DNA from: Eubacteriaceae bacterium Marseille-Q4139
Lineage (GTDB): Bacteria; Bacillota; Clostridia; Lachnospirales; Lachnospiraceae
Length of the DNA stretch: 64,000 nt
Assembly: GCA_018223415.1 (NCBI GenBank)
Contig: JAGTTQ010000001.1
Coordinates: 1,068,365 to 1,132,364 of the forward strand
Direction: 5' to 3'
A model generated the notes under the pieces. That model ran no database searches. It worked only from the letters and a program-made list of their open reading frames with translations, and was not told the DNA's origin. Every line of letters starts with the position of its first letter. The first letter of the stretch is position 1. Shown here one piece after another: positions 24,599 through 33,817 of the stretch. Position numbers and translations under genes: made by a program.

Positions 24599-25435
24599 AT
24601 GAAAAAGAATTTTATTGTCGGTGTGGTACAGTTGGATCCAAGAGATAATTATGAAGAGAATCTGCAGTCGGCCGAAAAATGGATTCGGGAAGGCGCAGAG
24701 CGGGGAGCAAAGCTGCTGGTTCTTCCGGAAGTATGGACCTACCAGGGGCCAACTCCGATTGACTTTGCTGAGGATATTCCAGGGGGGACATGTTTTTCTA
24801 TGCTCTCAGATCTGGCAAAAGAGTATGGAATTTGGATTCATGGTGGAAGTATTACAGAAAGAATTCCGGGCGATTCCGTCAAGACGTACAACACAACGAT
24901 GGTCATCAGCCCCGAGGGACAGTTAGCCGCAAAATACAGAAAAATTCATACCTTTGATGTCGATGTGGAAGGCGCAGGTTCTTACAGAGAATCTGACCGG
25001 AAGCGTTCCGGCAGTGAAATTGTTGTATGCGATGCCGGAGATTACGGAAAACTTGGACTTTCCATTTGCTATGATATTCGTTTCCCCGAAGTCTTTCGTC
25101 TCCAGGCATTGGAAGGCGCTGATATTTTATGTCTGCCGGCAGCTTTCCTTATGATGACCGGAAAGGATCACTGGGAGCCGTTGATCCGTGCACGAGCCAT
25201 CGAAAACGGCTGCTATATGATCGCCTGCGGCCAGTGCGGAAACAAACCGACAGCCCATATGTATGGACATTCCATGATTGTTGATCCGTGGGGCCGTGTT
25301 ATTGCAATGGCCGGGGAAGAACCGGGAGTTACAACTGCCATGATTGATTTTGCATATTTGGAAAAAGCAAGAAATCAGCTGTACACGCTCCAAAACAGAA
25401 GGGAAAATGTCTATACCTTAAAAAAGAATGACTAA
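24599..25435 (+). CDS. Carbon-nitrogen hydrolase (nitrilase superfamily)
   Basis: A 278-residue nitrilase-superfamily amidase. The catalytic triad is visible: E44 in VLPEVW, K115 in YRKIHTFDVDV, and C157 in LSICYDIRFPE. The pattern KIHTFDVD plus CYDIRFPE is that of omega-amidase and N-carbamoyl-type hydrolases. AGAGGAGG lies upstream of the ATG. It follows the creatininase-like gene, and together they could open and deamidate or decarbamoylate an imported cyclic or amidated compound, feeding the PLP enzymes of the leftward operon. The substrate is inferred, not shown. Confidence 0.88.
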   Translation: MKKNFIVGVVQLDPRDNYEENLQSAEKWIREGAERGAKLLVLPEVWTYQGPTPIDFAEDIPGGTCFSMLSDLAKEYGIWIHGGSITERIPGDSVKTYNTTMVISPEGQLAAKYRKIHTFDVDVEGAGSYRESDRKRSGSEIVVCDAGDYGKLGLSICYDIRFPEVFRLQALEGADILCLPAAFLMMTGKDHWEPLIRARAIENGCYMIACGQCGNKPTAHMYGHSMIVDPWGRVIAMAGEEPGVTTAMIDFAYLEKARNQLYTLQNRRENVYTLKKND

Positions 25436-25487
25436 TTTCTCCTGCTGCTTCTCAGCGTCTTCTGTGAGAAATCATGCATATATGTCA

Positions 25488-25538
25488 AATATATTAGTAT
25501 ATTTATGCTTGACATTGAGAGAAACAGTGTTGTAAGAT
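25488..25538 (+). promoter_or_regulatory. Autoregulated promoter of the GntR gene
   Basis: Operator AATATATTAGTATATT (25488-25503) stands immediately before TTGACA (25509-25514), 18 bp, TAAGAT (25533-25538). It is identical in 16 of 16 bases to the operator between the divergent promoters at 23.6 kb. Confidence 0.82.
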
Positions 25539-25570
25539 TATAAGAAAATTAAGAAGGGATTCTGGTAATC

Positions 25571-26260
25571 ATGGCGGTAAGAGGTATTGATGTATATGGT
25601 ATTCTGAAAACGAAAATTATAACTCTCGAATTCTATCCCGGACAAATGATAAAAGAATCCCTTCTGATCGAAGAGCTGCACGTAAGCCGAACGCCAGTAC
25701 GTGAGGCTCTTATTTTGCTTGCAAATGAAATGCTGGTACAGGTATATCCCCAAAGAGGAACATATGTTTCAAAAATTGACGTGGAGTATGTCCGTCAACT
25801 CGCGGTAATGCGTCATATTTTGGAAAAAAAAATTCTATCAGGTTTATGTGAAAGAAAGGAACGCCTTCAAACACAATTTGCAGAAAACATGCTCGCTTTA
25901 TCACTTGCCATTCAAAATAAAAACATTGTAGAATATTTAAAGACTGACGGCGAATTTCACAGACGCCTGTTTGACTGCGCCGGTTATCCTGTTATCTGGG
26001 ATAAACTTTGCCGTTCCCATCAGACACGCTATCGTATGCTGGATCTTTCCGTTTTCAGCGATGTCATGGAAGATACCTTAAACGAACATAAGCAGATTTT
26101 AACGTGTATTGAAGATGGAAACTGCAGCCAGCTGCAAAAAATGCTGGAAGCACATCTTGATCCCAATATTGCACGTGAGAAGGAATTAAAAGAAAGATTT
26201 CCTGAATATTTTGGCTCGCTTGACGTGCGCCAGAGTCAGATTGTCGATCTGTTAGATTAG
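25571..26260 (+). CDS. GntR-family regulator, FadR/FCD type
   Basis: A 229-residue regulator. The N-terminal winged helix-turn-helix (ESLLIEELHVSRTPVREALILL, about residues 25-50, then the wing YPQRGTYVSKI) is followed by an all-helical FCD ligand domain in which DGEFHRRLF and NEHKQILTCIEDGN carry the metal-binding histidines and aspartate usual in FCD proteins. It is the obvious reader of the AATATATTAGTATATT sites and therefore of the Opp/GcvP-like/amidohydrolase regulon. FCD regulators commonly sense small carboxylates or amino acids. Confidence 0.9.
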   Translation: MAVRGIDVYGILKTKIITLEFYPGQMIKESLLIEELHVSRTPVREALILLANEMLVQVYPQRGTYVSKIDVEYVRQLAVMRHILEKKILSGLCERKERLQTQFAENMLALSLAIQNKNIVEYLKTDGEFHRRLFDCAGYPVIWDKLCRSHQTRYRMLDLSVFSDVMEDTLNEHKQILTCIEDGNCSQLQKMLEAHLDPNIAREKELKERFPEYFGSLDVRQSQIVDLLD

Positions 26261-26305
26261 GCTTCGATATCTCTGCCTATTCTGACTCTCTCATTCAAAC
26301 CACCT

Positions 26306-27676
26306 CTACTCCCCCTTCAGCGTCCTCATATACCGCCACACCAGAACAAGCGCCACCGCACATCCTATGATTTCCGCCACCGGCGTCGCACATGCAACAC
26401 CGTAGACTGGCCAGACGCTGTTAAACAGAAACATGAGCGGGATGTCGAGAATCCCTTTCCGCATCATGGACAGGGCTGTGGCCTGGGCCTTTTTGGCGCT
26501 GGCCTGGAAAAACATCATCATCGTCATGGTGGCTGCCGCCAACGGCATGGCAAGGCTGATAATATGGATGAAATTCTGCCCGAATTCCACCGTGGCCGCA
26601 TCGTCGATGAACAGCTTCACGAGCCCGCCGCCGAAGAGCATGGAAACGCACATGCAGAACGCGGCAAAGCCGACGGTGATTTTGGCCGCCCCGGCGATGG
26701 AGCGCTTCATGCGTGTATAATTCCCTGCCGAATGGTTGTAGGCAATGAGCGGCAGGGCTCCCTGGGTCACGCCGGTGGAAACGCGGAATGACAGCATGTT
26801 GATTTTCTTTGCAATGCCCATGCCGGCCACGGCCGCCGAGCTGGCCTCGGAAATCAGGTTGTTGACGACTGCATTGGATGCACTGGAAAGGGCTGTCATG
26901 AGAAACGACGGAAGCCCAATGCTCACAACATCCGCAGGGATGCTTTCCTGCACGGAAAATTCCCTCGGGCTTAATGTCAGGACGGAACTTGCCCTGTGCC
27001 GAAGGATATAGACGATAAAATAGATCGCAGCGATGCAGTTGGAAACCATGGTTGCCATGGCCGCACCCATGACCTCGTACCCGTCCGGCAGAAGCACGAA
27101 CATGAAAACCGGATCCAGGATCATGTTTATGACGCCGCCCAGGGACACGCCGATGCTGGCCTCCTTTGAGGCGCCCTCCGACCGCACCAGGTGGGCTAAA
27201 AGCGGGTTCATGACCGTGGGAATGCCGCCGATGACGCATGTCCAGAACATGTAGGAACGGCAGTAGGAAAATGTCCCGTCCCCGGCGCCGAGAAGACGCA
27301 GGATAAATGGATGGAACAGAAGAAGAATCACCGAATAGAAAGCGGCAAACAGGAATCCGGCCCAGACGGAAAAAGCACTGACATGCCGCGCCTTCTCAAA
27401 TTTTTGCTCCCCGAGGCACCTGGCAATCAGGCTGGAGCCGCCGATGCCGAACAGGTTCGCCATGCCGGTCATAAGCAGCATGAGCGTCATGCAGATGGAA
27501 GCGGCCGCTACCATGTCCGGATTCTTTGTCTGGCCAATGTAGTAGGTGTCCGCCAGGTTGTAAATAACGGAAATAATCTGGCTTAGGACCGTCGGTACGG
27601 CCAGGGTCAGGACGGCCTGAAGCTCCGGCATTTCCCGGAATATCCGTTTTTCCCTCTCATTAAGTCCCTGCTTCAA
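26306..27676 (-). CDS. MATE-family multidrug efflux protein
   Basis: A 456-residue, 12-helix membrane protein of the MATE family. It has LAVPTVLSQIISVIYNLADTYYIG in helix 1-2, GIGGSSLIARCLGE, and the repeated half after about residue 235 (IPADVVSIGLPSFLMTALSS). It exports cationic compounds using a Na+ or H+ gradient. Its start overlaps the TetR-type regulator's stop by 4 bp, so the pair is one transcript from the TetR promoter at 28.3 kb, a classical repressor-pump unit. Confidence 0.92.
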   Translation of the reverse strand: MKQGLNEREKRIFREMPELQAVLTLAVPTVLSQIISVIYNLADTYYIGQTKNPDMVAAASICMTLMLLMTGMANLFGIGGSSLIARCLGEQKFEKARHVSAFSVWAGFLFAAFYSVILLLFHPFILRLLGAGDGTFSYCRSYMFWTCVIGGIPTVMNPLLAHLVRSEGASKEASIGVSLGGVINMILDPVFMFVLLPDGYEVMGAAMATMVSNCIAAIYFIVYILRHRASSVLTLSPREFSVQESIPADVVSIGLPSFLMTALSSASNAVVNNLISEASSAAVAGMGIAKKINMLSFRVSTGVTQGALPLIAYNHSAGNYTRMKRSIAGAAKITVGFAAFCMCVSMLFGGGLVKLFIDDAATVEFGQNFIHIISLAMPLAAATMTMMMFFQASAKKAQATALSMMRKGILDIPLMFLFNSVWPVYGVACATPVAEIIGCAVALVLVWRYMRTLKGE

Positions 27677-28269
27677 TGTTTTTCCTCCCCGCTGTCCGTC
27701 TCTGCAAGTGCATTTGCCCAGTCCACATAGCCCTTTACCATAAAATCAAAGCTGTCATCGGCGCGAAGCTTGCTGCCGGTAAAATAGCCGGCCATCTCAA
27801 AAGTCGCATACCCATGGAGCGCCGCCCGGAAGCACCTGGAAAAATGTACCGATGCCTCTCCCGGAATCTCGTACCGCCTTACCACCTTTGCGATTACTGC
27901 CAGGCTGTCGCGGCCCACCTGGATCAAACTCTCATCCTGGTCGATGGCCGGAAGCCCGATAATGGCCCGGTAGAGCTCATAGTTTTCCTTTACAAAGCGA
28001 CGGTATTCGTGAGCCAGGGAAAGGAGCGCCTCGTCCCGCGTCTTTCCGGCACACGCCTTTTCCAGGGCATCGTTTAGCTTGTTAGATGCATGGACGCCCA
28101 CAGCCCTGTTGATATCCGCTACGCTGCTCACATGGTTATAGAGCGACGCCGCCTTCACATGGAGGCGCTGCGCCAGTTCCCTCACGGAAAAATTGTTGTA
28201 CCCCTTCTCCTCGACCAGCTCCGACGCTGCGCCGACGATCACTTCCATTGTCAGTCCTTTCCCCTTCAT
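27673..28269 (-). CDS. TetR/AcrR-family repressor
   Basis: A 198-residue regulator. The N-terminal TetR helix-turn-helix reads VEEKGYNNFSVRELAQRLHVKAASLYNHV (about residues 17-45), with the tail of a TetR_C/WHG-like ligand domain containing FRAALHGYATFE. The ATG at 28269 has GGAG five bases upstream. It is probably autoregulated: CTAACATTGTTAG sits just after its own -10. The CoA-transferase operon promoter at 13 kb has two copies of almost the same core, so this protein is predicted to control that operon as well as the MATE pump; a CoA-thioester or its free acid would be a reasonable ligand. Confidence 0.9.
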   Translation of the reverse strand: MKGKGLTMEVIVGAASELVEEKGYNNFSVRELAQRLHVKAASLYNHVSSVADINRAVGVHASNKLNDALEKACAGKTRDEALLSLAHEYRRFVKENYELYRAIIGLPAIDQDESLIQVGRDSLAVIAKVVRRYEIPGEASVHFSRCFRAALHGYATFEMAGYFTGSKLRADDSFDFMVKGYVDWANALAETDSGEEKH

Positions 28270-28290
28270 ATGTACTCCTTCTCCATTTGG

Positions 28291-28337
28291 CTAACATTGT
28301 TAGTTTTTATTTTAAACACATCTTCTTCGTGTGTCAA
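28291..28337 (-). promoter_or_regulatory. tetR-MATE promoter and operator
   Basis: On the minus strand TTGACA (28337-28332), 17 bp, TAAAAT (28314-28309), then the palindromic operator core CTAACATTGTTAG at 28291-28303. One base in the core differs from the sites in the 13.0-kb promoter. Confidence 0.82.
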
Positions 28338-28483
28338 GCATAAAAAAGCAGCATTCCGGCGATATCGGATGCCGTATGCCGCTTTTGGATAAGATTTGTT
28401 TTCTTTATTTTAGCATAGAGTTTGAGGGATGTAAACTGGCGGAATTGCGGCTATATCTGATTCTCCTTTCACTTTTTCTTTTT

Positions 28484-28525
28484 GTTGACATATCAACATC
28501 CCTCCGATATAATTGACTTATCAAC
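28484..28525 (+). promoter_or_regulatory. marR-ABC promoter with two MarR-type operators
   Basis: TTGACA (28485-28490), 17 bp, TATAAT (28508-28513). The palindrome GTTGACATATCAAC (28484-28497) covers the -35, and TTGACTTATCAA (28513-28524) follows the -10. Both share the TTGA-N4-TCAA pattern and are likely MarR sites for autorepression. Confidence 0.8.
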
Positions 28526-28557
28526 GATTATATCCGAAAAAAGGGGGCTTTTCTTCC

Positions 28558-29010
28558 ATGGAAACTTCCATATCCATCAACCGCAACATCCGGCGCCTCT
28601 ACCGCCTTTCGCAGAAATACGCCATGGCCCAGATGCGCCATCCGGAGCTGACGCCGGCCGAGTTAAAACTCTTACGGCATATTGGCTTTCACGGCGAAGT
28701 GAGCCAGCGCCATCTCGCCGAGGACTTAAGCGTCGACAAGGCCATGATCTCCAGAATCCTTCAGAAGCTGGAGCGGATGGGCTACTTAATCCGGAAAGAG
28801 GATGAAAACGACGCCCGCCAGAAAAATGTCATTGCGCTTCCTGCCGCGAAGGAAATCCATGACATGAGCCGTGAACTTTCCGAAAGCTTCTTTGACCGGC
28901 TGACGGCCGACATTCCCGCCGATGAACTTGCGCTTTTCGACCGCCTTCTTGCTCAGATGGTGGAAAAAGCCAGGGAACTGAAAAAAGGACAGGAGGAAGG
29001 CCAGGCATGA
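28558..29010 (+). CDS. MarR-family regulator
   Basis: A 150-residue winged-helix regulator. LTPAELKLLRHIGFHGEVSQRHLAEDLSVDKAMISRILQKLERMGYLIRKEDENDARQKNV is laid out as the helix-turn-helix followed by the DxR-type wing. The ATG at 28558 is chosen for the AAGGGGG site and for the end of family homology. It overlaps the first ABC exporter gene by ATGA, so regulator and transporter are translationally coupled, the usual arrangement for drug-responsive exporters. Confidence 0.9.
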   Translation: METSISINRNIRRLYRLSQKYAMAQMRHPELTPAELKLLRHIGFHGEVSQRHLAEDLSVDKAMISRILQKLERMGYLIRKEDENDARQKNVIALPAAKEIHDMSRELSESFFDRLTADIPADELALFDRLLAQMVEKARELKKGQEEGQA

Positions 29011-30740
29011 AACACTTTCTTCAATATGTAAAACCGCATATCCCGACCATGGTTTTCGGTTTCCTCATCAAATTTTCCGGTACCATCGTCGACCTCCTGA
29101 TCCCGTACATCCTTTCCTACATCATCGACGAGGTGACGCCGAAAAATGACATCTTCCTCGTGGTGAAATGGGGGCTTGCGATGATCCTCTGCGCCGCCCT
29201 GGTACTGATTTTCAATGTGTGGGCCAACCGCGTGGCCGCCGCTGTTTCCCGCGACACCATCGAAGCCCTTCGCTATGACCTGTTCCATAAGATTTCCTAT
29301 CTCTCCAGCTCCCAGGTGGATTCCTTTACGATCCCGTCCCTGGTGACGCGCATGACGACAGACACCTACAACCTCCACCGGATGCTCAACATGATTCAGC
29401 GCATGGGCGTCCGCGCCCCGATCCTTTTAATTGGCGGCATCGTCGTCACCATGGTCATCGACCCTGTCCTTTCCGGGATTCTCTGCATGCTGATCCCGTT
29501 TATGACGGTGGTTGTCGTCTATGTCAGCAAAAAAAGCGTGCCCATGTTTACGAAGGCGCAGCTTTCTGCTGACAACATGATCCGTGTCGTCCGCGAAAAT
29601 GCCACCGGCATCCGGGTCATCAAGGCCTTAAGCCGCACCGACCATGAAATTCACCGTTTCGAGACGGTCAATTCCCAGCTAAACGCCGACGAGACGAAGG
29701 CCAACACGACTATGGCGGTCACGAGCCCCATCATCAACCTGCTTTTAAACACAGGCCTCGTCCTGGTTGTGGCCGTCGGCGCCTTCCGAGTGGCCTCCGG
29801 GCACATGAAGCCGGGTGCCATCGTGGCTTTCCTTACGTATTTTACCATCATTTTAAACGCCGTCATGTCGGTCTCCCGCCTGATTACCATGTATTCCAAG
29901 GCGGTTGCCAGCGCCGGCCGCATCGAGGAAGTTTTGACGACGCCGGCAGACATGGCGATTCAGGCAGAGACAGCCGAAGAAAAAGCGGCCGAAACAGCCG
30001 GCGGCGAAGTCCCCCATGTGGAATTCGACCATGTGAGCTTTTCTTATAATAAACGGGTGAAAAACCTGAGTGACATCAGCTTTTCTTTAAAGCCCGGCCA
30101 GTCTCTCGGTATCATCGGGCCCACCGGCGCCGGGAAAAGCACCCTGGCACAGCTTCTTCTCAGGCTCTACGACATCGACGAAGGCCAGATCCGCATAAAC
30201 GGCAGGGACATCCGTTCCTTCCCGCTAAAGGAGCTGCGGGAAAAATTCGGCGTCGTCTTCCAGAACGATGTTTTGTTTAAGGAAACCCTGCTCCAGAACA
30301 TTGACATGGGACGGAGCCTGAAAACTGAAAACATCGACGAGGCCGTCCGCATTGCCCAGGCCGCCGATTTCATCGCGGAAGCCGGCGGATACGGCCTTCC
30401 CGTCGCGGCAAAGGGCGCCAACCTAAGCGGCGGCCAGAAGCAGAGAGTCCTCATTGCCAGGGCCCTGGCCGGGCACCCGGAATTCCTGATTCTCGATGAC
30501 TCCTCCAGTGCCCTGGACTATAAGACCGACGCCAGGTTCCGAAACGACCTGGCAGAGACCTTTTCCGGCACTACCACAATCATCATTGCCCAACGAATCA
30601 GCTCCATCATGCACTGTGACAAAATCCTCGTGCTGGAGGACGGCATGCCTTTGGGGCTCGGCACTCACGAGGAGCTCATGAAAACCTGCGAGGCTTACAG
30701 AGAAATCAGCGAAATCCAGATGGGAGGTGATGCGGCATGA
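29007..30740 (+). CDS. ABC exporter, half-transporter A (degenerate ATP site)
   Basis: A 577-residue fused membrane-ATPase half-transporter: six helices (about residues 15-300) and an ATPase domain with Walker A GPTGAGKST, signature LSGGQKQR and Walker B LILDDSSSALD. The catalytic glutamate after Walker B is an aspartate, marking the inactive nucleotide site of asymmetric heterodimers. It overlaps the marR-like gene and the next exporter gene by 4 bp each. It is predicted to form a heterodimer with the following gene that exports drugs or hydrophobic compounds. Confidence 0.93.
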   Translation: MKHFLQYVKPHIPTMVFGFLIKFSGTIVDLLIPYILSYIIDEVTPKNDIFLVVKWGLAMILCAALVLIFNVWANRVAAAVSRDTIEALRYDLFHKISYLSSSQVDSFTIPSLVTRMTTDTYNLHRMLNMIQRMGVRAPILLIGGIVVTMVIDPVLSGILCMLIPFMTVVVVYVSKKSVPMFTKAQLSADNMIRVVRENATGIRVIKALSRTDHEIHRFETVNSQLNADETKANTTMAVTSPIINLLLNTGLVLVVAVGAFRVASGHMKPGAIVAFLTYFTIILNAVMSVSRLITMYSKAVASAGRIEEVLTTPADMAIQAETAEEKAAETAGGEVPHVEFDHVSFSYNKRVKNLSDISFSLKPGQSLGIIGPTGAGKSTLAQLLLRLYDIDEGQIRINGRDIRSFPLKELREKFGVVFQNDVLFKETLLQNIDMGRSLKTENIDEAVRIAQAADFIAEAGGYGLPVAAKGANLSGGQKQRVLIARALAGHPEFLILDDSSSALDYKTDARFRNDLAETFSGTTTIIIAQRISSIMHCDKILVLEDGMPLGLGTHEELMKTCEAYREISEIQMGGDAA

Positions 30741-32476
30741 AACGGAAAGGAACCATGATCCGGATTCTCGGCTATCTGATGCGCCACAAAAAGCAGCTTT
30801 TCTTCGTGCTGTTTTTGTCCTTCTTATCGAACGTGCTGGCTTTGGCCGGCCCGAGGCTTTCCGGCAACGCCATCAACCTCATAAGCGAAGGCGCCGAAGG
30901 CAATATGAACATGCCGTTAATCTTCCGCTACTGCGTGCTGATGCTGTTCTTTTATGCGGCCAGTTCGTTAATGAGCTACGTCGTCAACGTGTCCATGATT
31001 ACGCTGTCGCGGAAAATCGTCTATACACTGCGAAGAGACGTGTTCAACCATCTTGCCGTGCTGCCGGTCAGCTACTTTGACAACAATACGACCGGAGATA
31101 TTCTGAGCAGGATCTCCTACGACATCGACACCATCAACGCCTCTTTATCCAACGACGTGGTGCAGGTGCTCTCCAGTACCGTCACCATCGTCGGCTCCTT
31201 AATCATGATGATCCGCATCAGTCCCAAGCTGGTTCTGATTTTCGCTGTCACGATCCCGTTAGCCCTCGTGCTGGCCACGTACCTGACGCGGATGGTGCAG
31301 CCCATGTTCCGCGCAAGGTCAAGGGCCGCCGGGGAGCTGAACGGCTACGTGGAGGAGATGATTTCCGGCCAGAAAACCCTCCGCGCCTACACCCAGGAGG
31401 AGCGGGTCATCGGTGAAATGGCCGTCCAGAACAAAAAGCTTGTGGACTGCTATTATGAGACGGATTACTATGCCACCATCATCGGCCCCGGAACCAACGC
31501 CATCAACAACCTGGCGCTGGCTTTGATCTCCATCTTCGGCGCGATCCTGTATCTGCGGCGGCAAATCGACATCGGCGGGATTTCGTCCTTCGTCCTCTAT
31601 TCCAGGAAGTTCACCGGTCCCATCCGGGAGCTGGCAGAAATCTACGGGGAGCTCCAGTCCTCCCTGGCTGCGGCCGAGCGCGTCTTCCGCATTTTAGACG
31701 AGGCGCCGGAACCGGCCGATCTGCCCCAGGCCAGAGATCTGGAGCGGGTGGACGGAAACGTCAGCCTCTCTCACGTGAACTTCGGATATGAGAAAGACCG
31801 TGTCATTTTAAAAGACTTCAGCATGGAAGCGCCCAAAGGCAGCTTAATCGCCATCGTCGGCCCCACCGGCGCCGGGAAGACCACCTTCATCAACCTTCTG
31901 ATGCGGTTTTACGACATTGACAGCGGGACAATCCGCGTGGACGGGAAAAATGTCACGGATATCACACGAAAAAGCCTGCGGCTGGCTTACTCCATGGTGC
32001 TCCAGGATACCTGGCTGTTCTACGGGACGATCTATGAAAACATCGCCTACGGCCGCCCGGAAGCCACCCGCGAGGAAGTCATCGCAGCCGCAAAGGCCGC
32101 CCATATCCACACCTATATTGAAAGCCTGCCCCAGGGCTATGACACGCTGTTAATCGACGACGGCACCAACATTTCCAAGGGCCAGAAGCAGCTTCTCACC
32201 ATCGCAAGGGCGCTGCTCATGCACTCGCCGATGCTGATTTTAGACGAGGCCACTTCCAACGTGGACACCAGGACGGAACATCAGATCCAGGCTGCCATGC
32301 GGAGCCTCATGGCTGACAAAACCTGCTTCGTCGTGGCTCACCGGCTTTCCACCATCCGGAACGCCGACTGCATCCTGGTGGTGCGGGACGGAAACGTGGT
32401 GGAGCGCGGAAATCATGAGGAGCTGATGAAACAGAAGGGATTTTATTACGAAATGCACCAGGCACAGTACCGTTAG
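30737..32476 (+). CDS. ABC exporter, half-transporter B
   Basis: A 579-residue partner with six membrane helices and an ATPase domain: Walker A GPTGAGKTT, Walker B LILDEATSNVD with the normal glutamate, but a signature reading ISKGQKQ instead of LSGGQ. This is complementary to partner A: the site pairing B's Walker motifs with A's LSGGQ is complete, and the other is degenerate. That is the hallmark of heterodimeric exporters such as BmrCD. A terminator-like hairpin follows at 32491. Confidence 0.93.
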   Translation: MKRKGTMIRILGYLMRHKKQLFFVLFLSFLSNVLALAGPRLSGNAINLISEGAEGNMNMPLIFRYCVLMLFFYAASSLMSYVVNVSMITLSRKIVYTLRRDVFNHLAVLPVSYFDNNTTGDILSRISYDIDTINASLSNDVVQVLSSTVTIVGSLIMMIRISPKLVLIFAVTIPLALVLATYLTRMVQPMFRARSRAAGELNGYVEEMISGQKTLRAYTQEERVIGEMAVQNKKLVDCYYETDYYATIIGPGTNAINNLALALISIFGAILYLRRQIDIGGISSFVLYSRKFTGPIRELAEIYGELQSSLAAAERVFRILDEAPEPADLPQARDLERVDGNVSLSHVNFGYEKDRVILKDFSMEAPKGSLIAIVGPTGAGKTTFINLLMRFYDIDSGTIRVDGKNVTDITRKSLRLAYSMVLQDTWLFYGTIYENIAYGRPEATREEVIAAAKAAHIHTYIESLPQGYDTLLIDDGTNISKGQKQLLTIARALLMHSPMLILDEATSNVDTRTEHQIQAAMRSLMADKTCFVVAHRLSTIRNADCILVVRDGNVVERGNHEELMKQKGFYYEMHQAQYR

Positions 32477-32490
32477 CGGCGGCTGTAAAA

Positions 32491-32523
32491 ACAGGCCGGC
32501 AGGAGCCATACCTGCCGGCCTGT
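32491..32523 (-). terminator. Bidirectional hairpin between convergent genes
   Basis: ACAGGCCGGCAGG (32491-32503) pairs perfectly with 32511-32523. On the minus strand the stem is followed by TTTTTA, giving a good terminator for the M20 gene; it may also stop the ABC exporter transcript. Confidence 0.8.
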
Positions 32524-32535
32524 CATATTCTGTTC

Positions 32536-33792
32536 TTACAGATTCCTCTCCACAAGATCCTGCAAAGAGTTCTCATACTTCTTAAAAGGAATTTCCCCGT
32601 TATAATCCAAAAAATCTTTCACATAGCCAAGTGCCGCGGCCACGCCGGAAATCATGCCCTGCTCGTCCAAGTCAAACTCAGCCGTATGGTGGTTCGCGCC
32701 GGAACCGAGCTCGTCATTCTGGATTCCGGTAAAGGTGATGACGCCGGGCCAGAGCTTTAAGTACATGTTCATGCTCTCGGAAGCCATCCACGGCGTCGCT
32801 GCCGTCAGCGCATCCTCGCCAAGGTACTTCTTCACCGCATTTTTGGCGATCTGGCTGCACACGGCATTGTTGTCGCATTCAAACAGCGGCTTCGGCATGC
32901 GGATGATCTCGTAAGTACAGTGGTGAAGCTTCGTCTCATGCTCCAAAATCTCCACAAACTCCTTCATAAACGGCGCGCCGGCCCCTTCTACATTGAAGGT
33001 GCGGACACTCCCGGCGAACACTAGCTCGTCCGGGATAATGTTCATCTTTGTCCCGCACTGGACGGTGCCGATGGAAAACGTCAGCACATCATAGGGGCTC
33101 ACATACTTCATCCGCAGCATGTTCATATTTGTGTAGATGGCATGGAAGCAGTCCAGCACGCTGTGAGCCAGATCCGGCCTGGAACCGTGGCCGGTCAGCC
33201 CCCTGAGGCGGACATTGATGCCGTATGCCCCGGAGAGGACTGCCCCCGGCTCTGCGGAAATCTGCCCTGCCTTCACATCCCACTTCACATGGGTCGCAAA
33301 GCAGGTGTCCACCGGAAGCTTCGCTGTCTCCACCACATATTTTAAAAGGTTTCTGACCTGGCCGCCGCCTTCCTCTCCCTGCTCGAAGCAGAGAATCACG
33401 CTGCCGTTCAACTCGTCTTTATGCTCATTCAGGATTTTCGCCTCCGTAAGCAGCATGGCCGTATGGGCGTCATGGCCGCAGGCATGGGACACACCGTCGT
33501 TTTTGGATACACAGATTTTGTCCCTGCACAGGTTTTTCGGATTTTCCGGAATCGGGAGTGCATCAATATCAGCCCGCAGAAGCACGGTCTTTCCCGGCTT
33601 GCCTCCGTGGATCTGGCCGATGATGCCGCCGTCCGGGATCTGCACATACTCGATTCCCATGGAATCCAGCTCTTTGCAGATAAATTTCAGCGTCTCAAAC
33701 TCTTCTCCCGCCACTTCGGGATTTTCATGAAGGCGGCGGCGTGCAGAGACTGTATAGTCAAAATATTTTTTCGCTTCCCTGATCGGCTCCAT
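32536..33792 (-). CDS. M20-family amidohydrolase / metallopeptidase
   Basis: A 418-residue zinc amidohydrolase of the M20D type (hippurate or N-acyl amino acid hydrolases, AbgB-like). VLLRADIDALPI, SHACGHDAHTAMLL and FEQGEEGGG carry the metal ligands and general base. It has a central lid domain (GLTGHGSRPDLAHSVLDC) and a C-terminal GANHHTAEF. AAAGGAG lies upstream of the ATG, and the gene begins 25 bases after tyrS, so it may share the T-box-controlled transcript. It probably removes acyl groups from amino acids or short peptides in the cytoplasm. Confidence 0.9.
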   Translation of the reverse strand: MEPIREAKKYFDYTVSARRRLHENPEVAGEEFETLKFICKELDSMGIEYVQIPDGGIIGQIHGGKPGKTVLLRADIDALPIPENPKNLCRDKICVSKNDGVSHACGHDAHTAMLLTEAKILNEHKDELNGSVILCFEQGEEGGGQVRNLLKYVVETAKLPVDTCFATHVKWDVKAGQISAEPGAVLSGAYGINVRLRGLTGHGSRPDLAHSVLDCFHAIYTNMNMLRMKYVSPYDVLTFSIGTVQCGTKMNIIPDELVFAGSVRTFNVEGAGAPFMKEFVEILEHETKLHHCTYEIIRMPKPLFECDNNAVCSQIAKNAVKKYLGEDALTAATPWMASESMNMYLKLWPGVITFTGIQNDELGSGANHHTAEFDLDEQGMISGVAAALGYVKDFLDYNGEIPFKKYENSLQDLVERNL

Positions 33793-33817
33793 GTTTCCTC
33801 TCCTTTCCGAACGGCCT

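Noticed and set aside
28340..28390. Hairpin upstream of the tetR promoter
   Set aside because: The stem has several mismatches and no T-run in either direction. It was not strong enough to list as a terminator.
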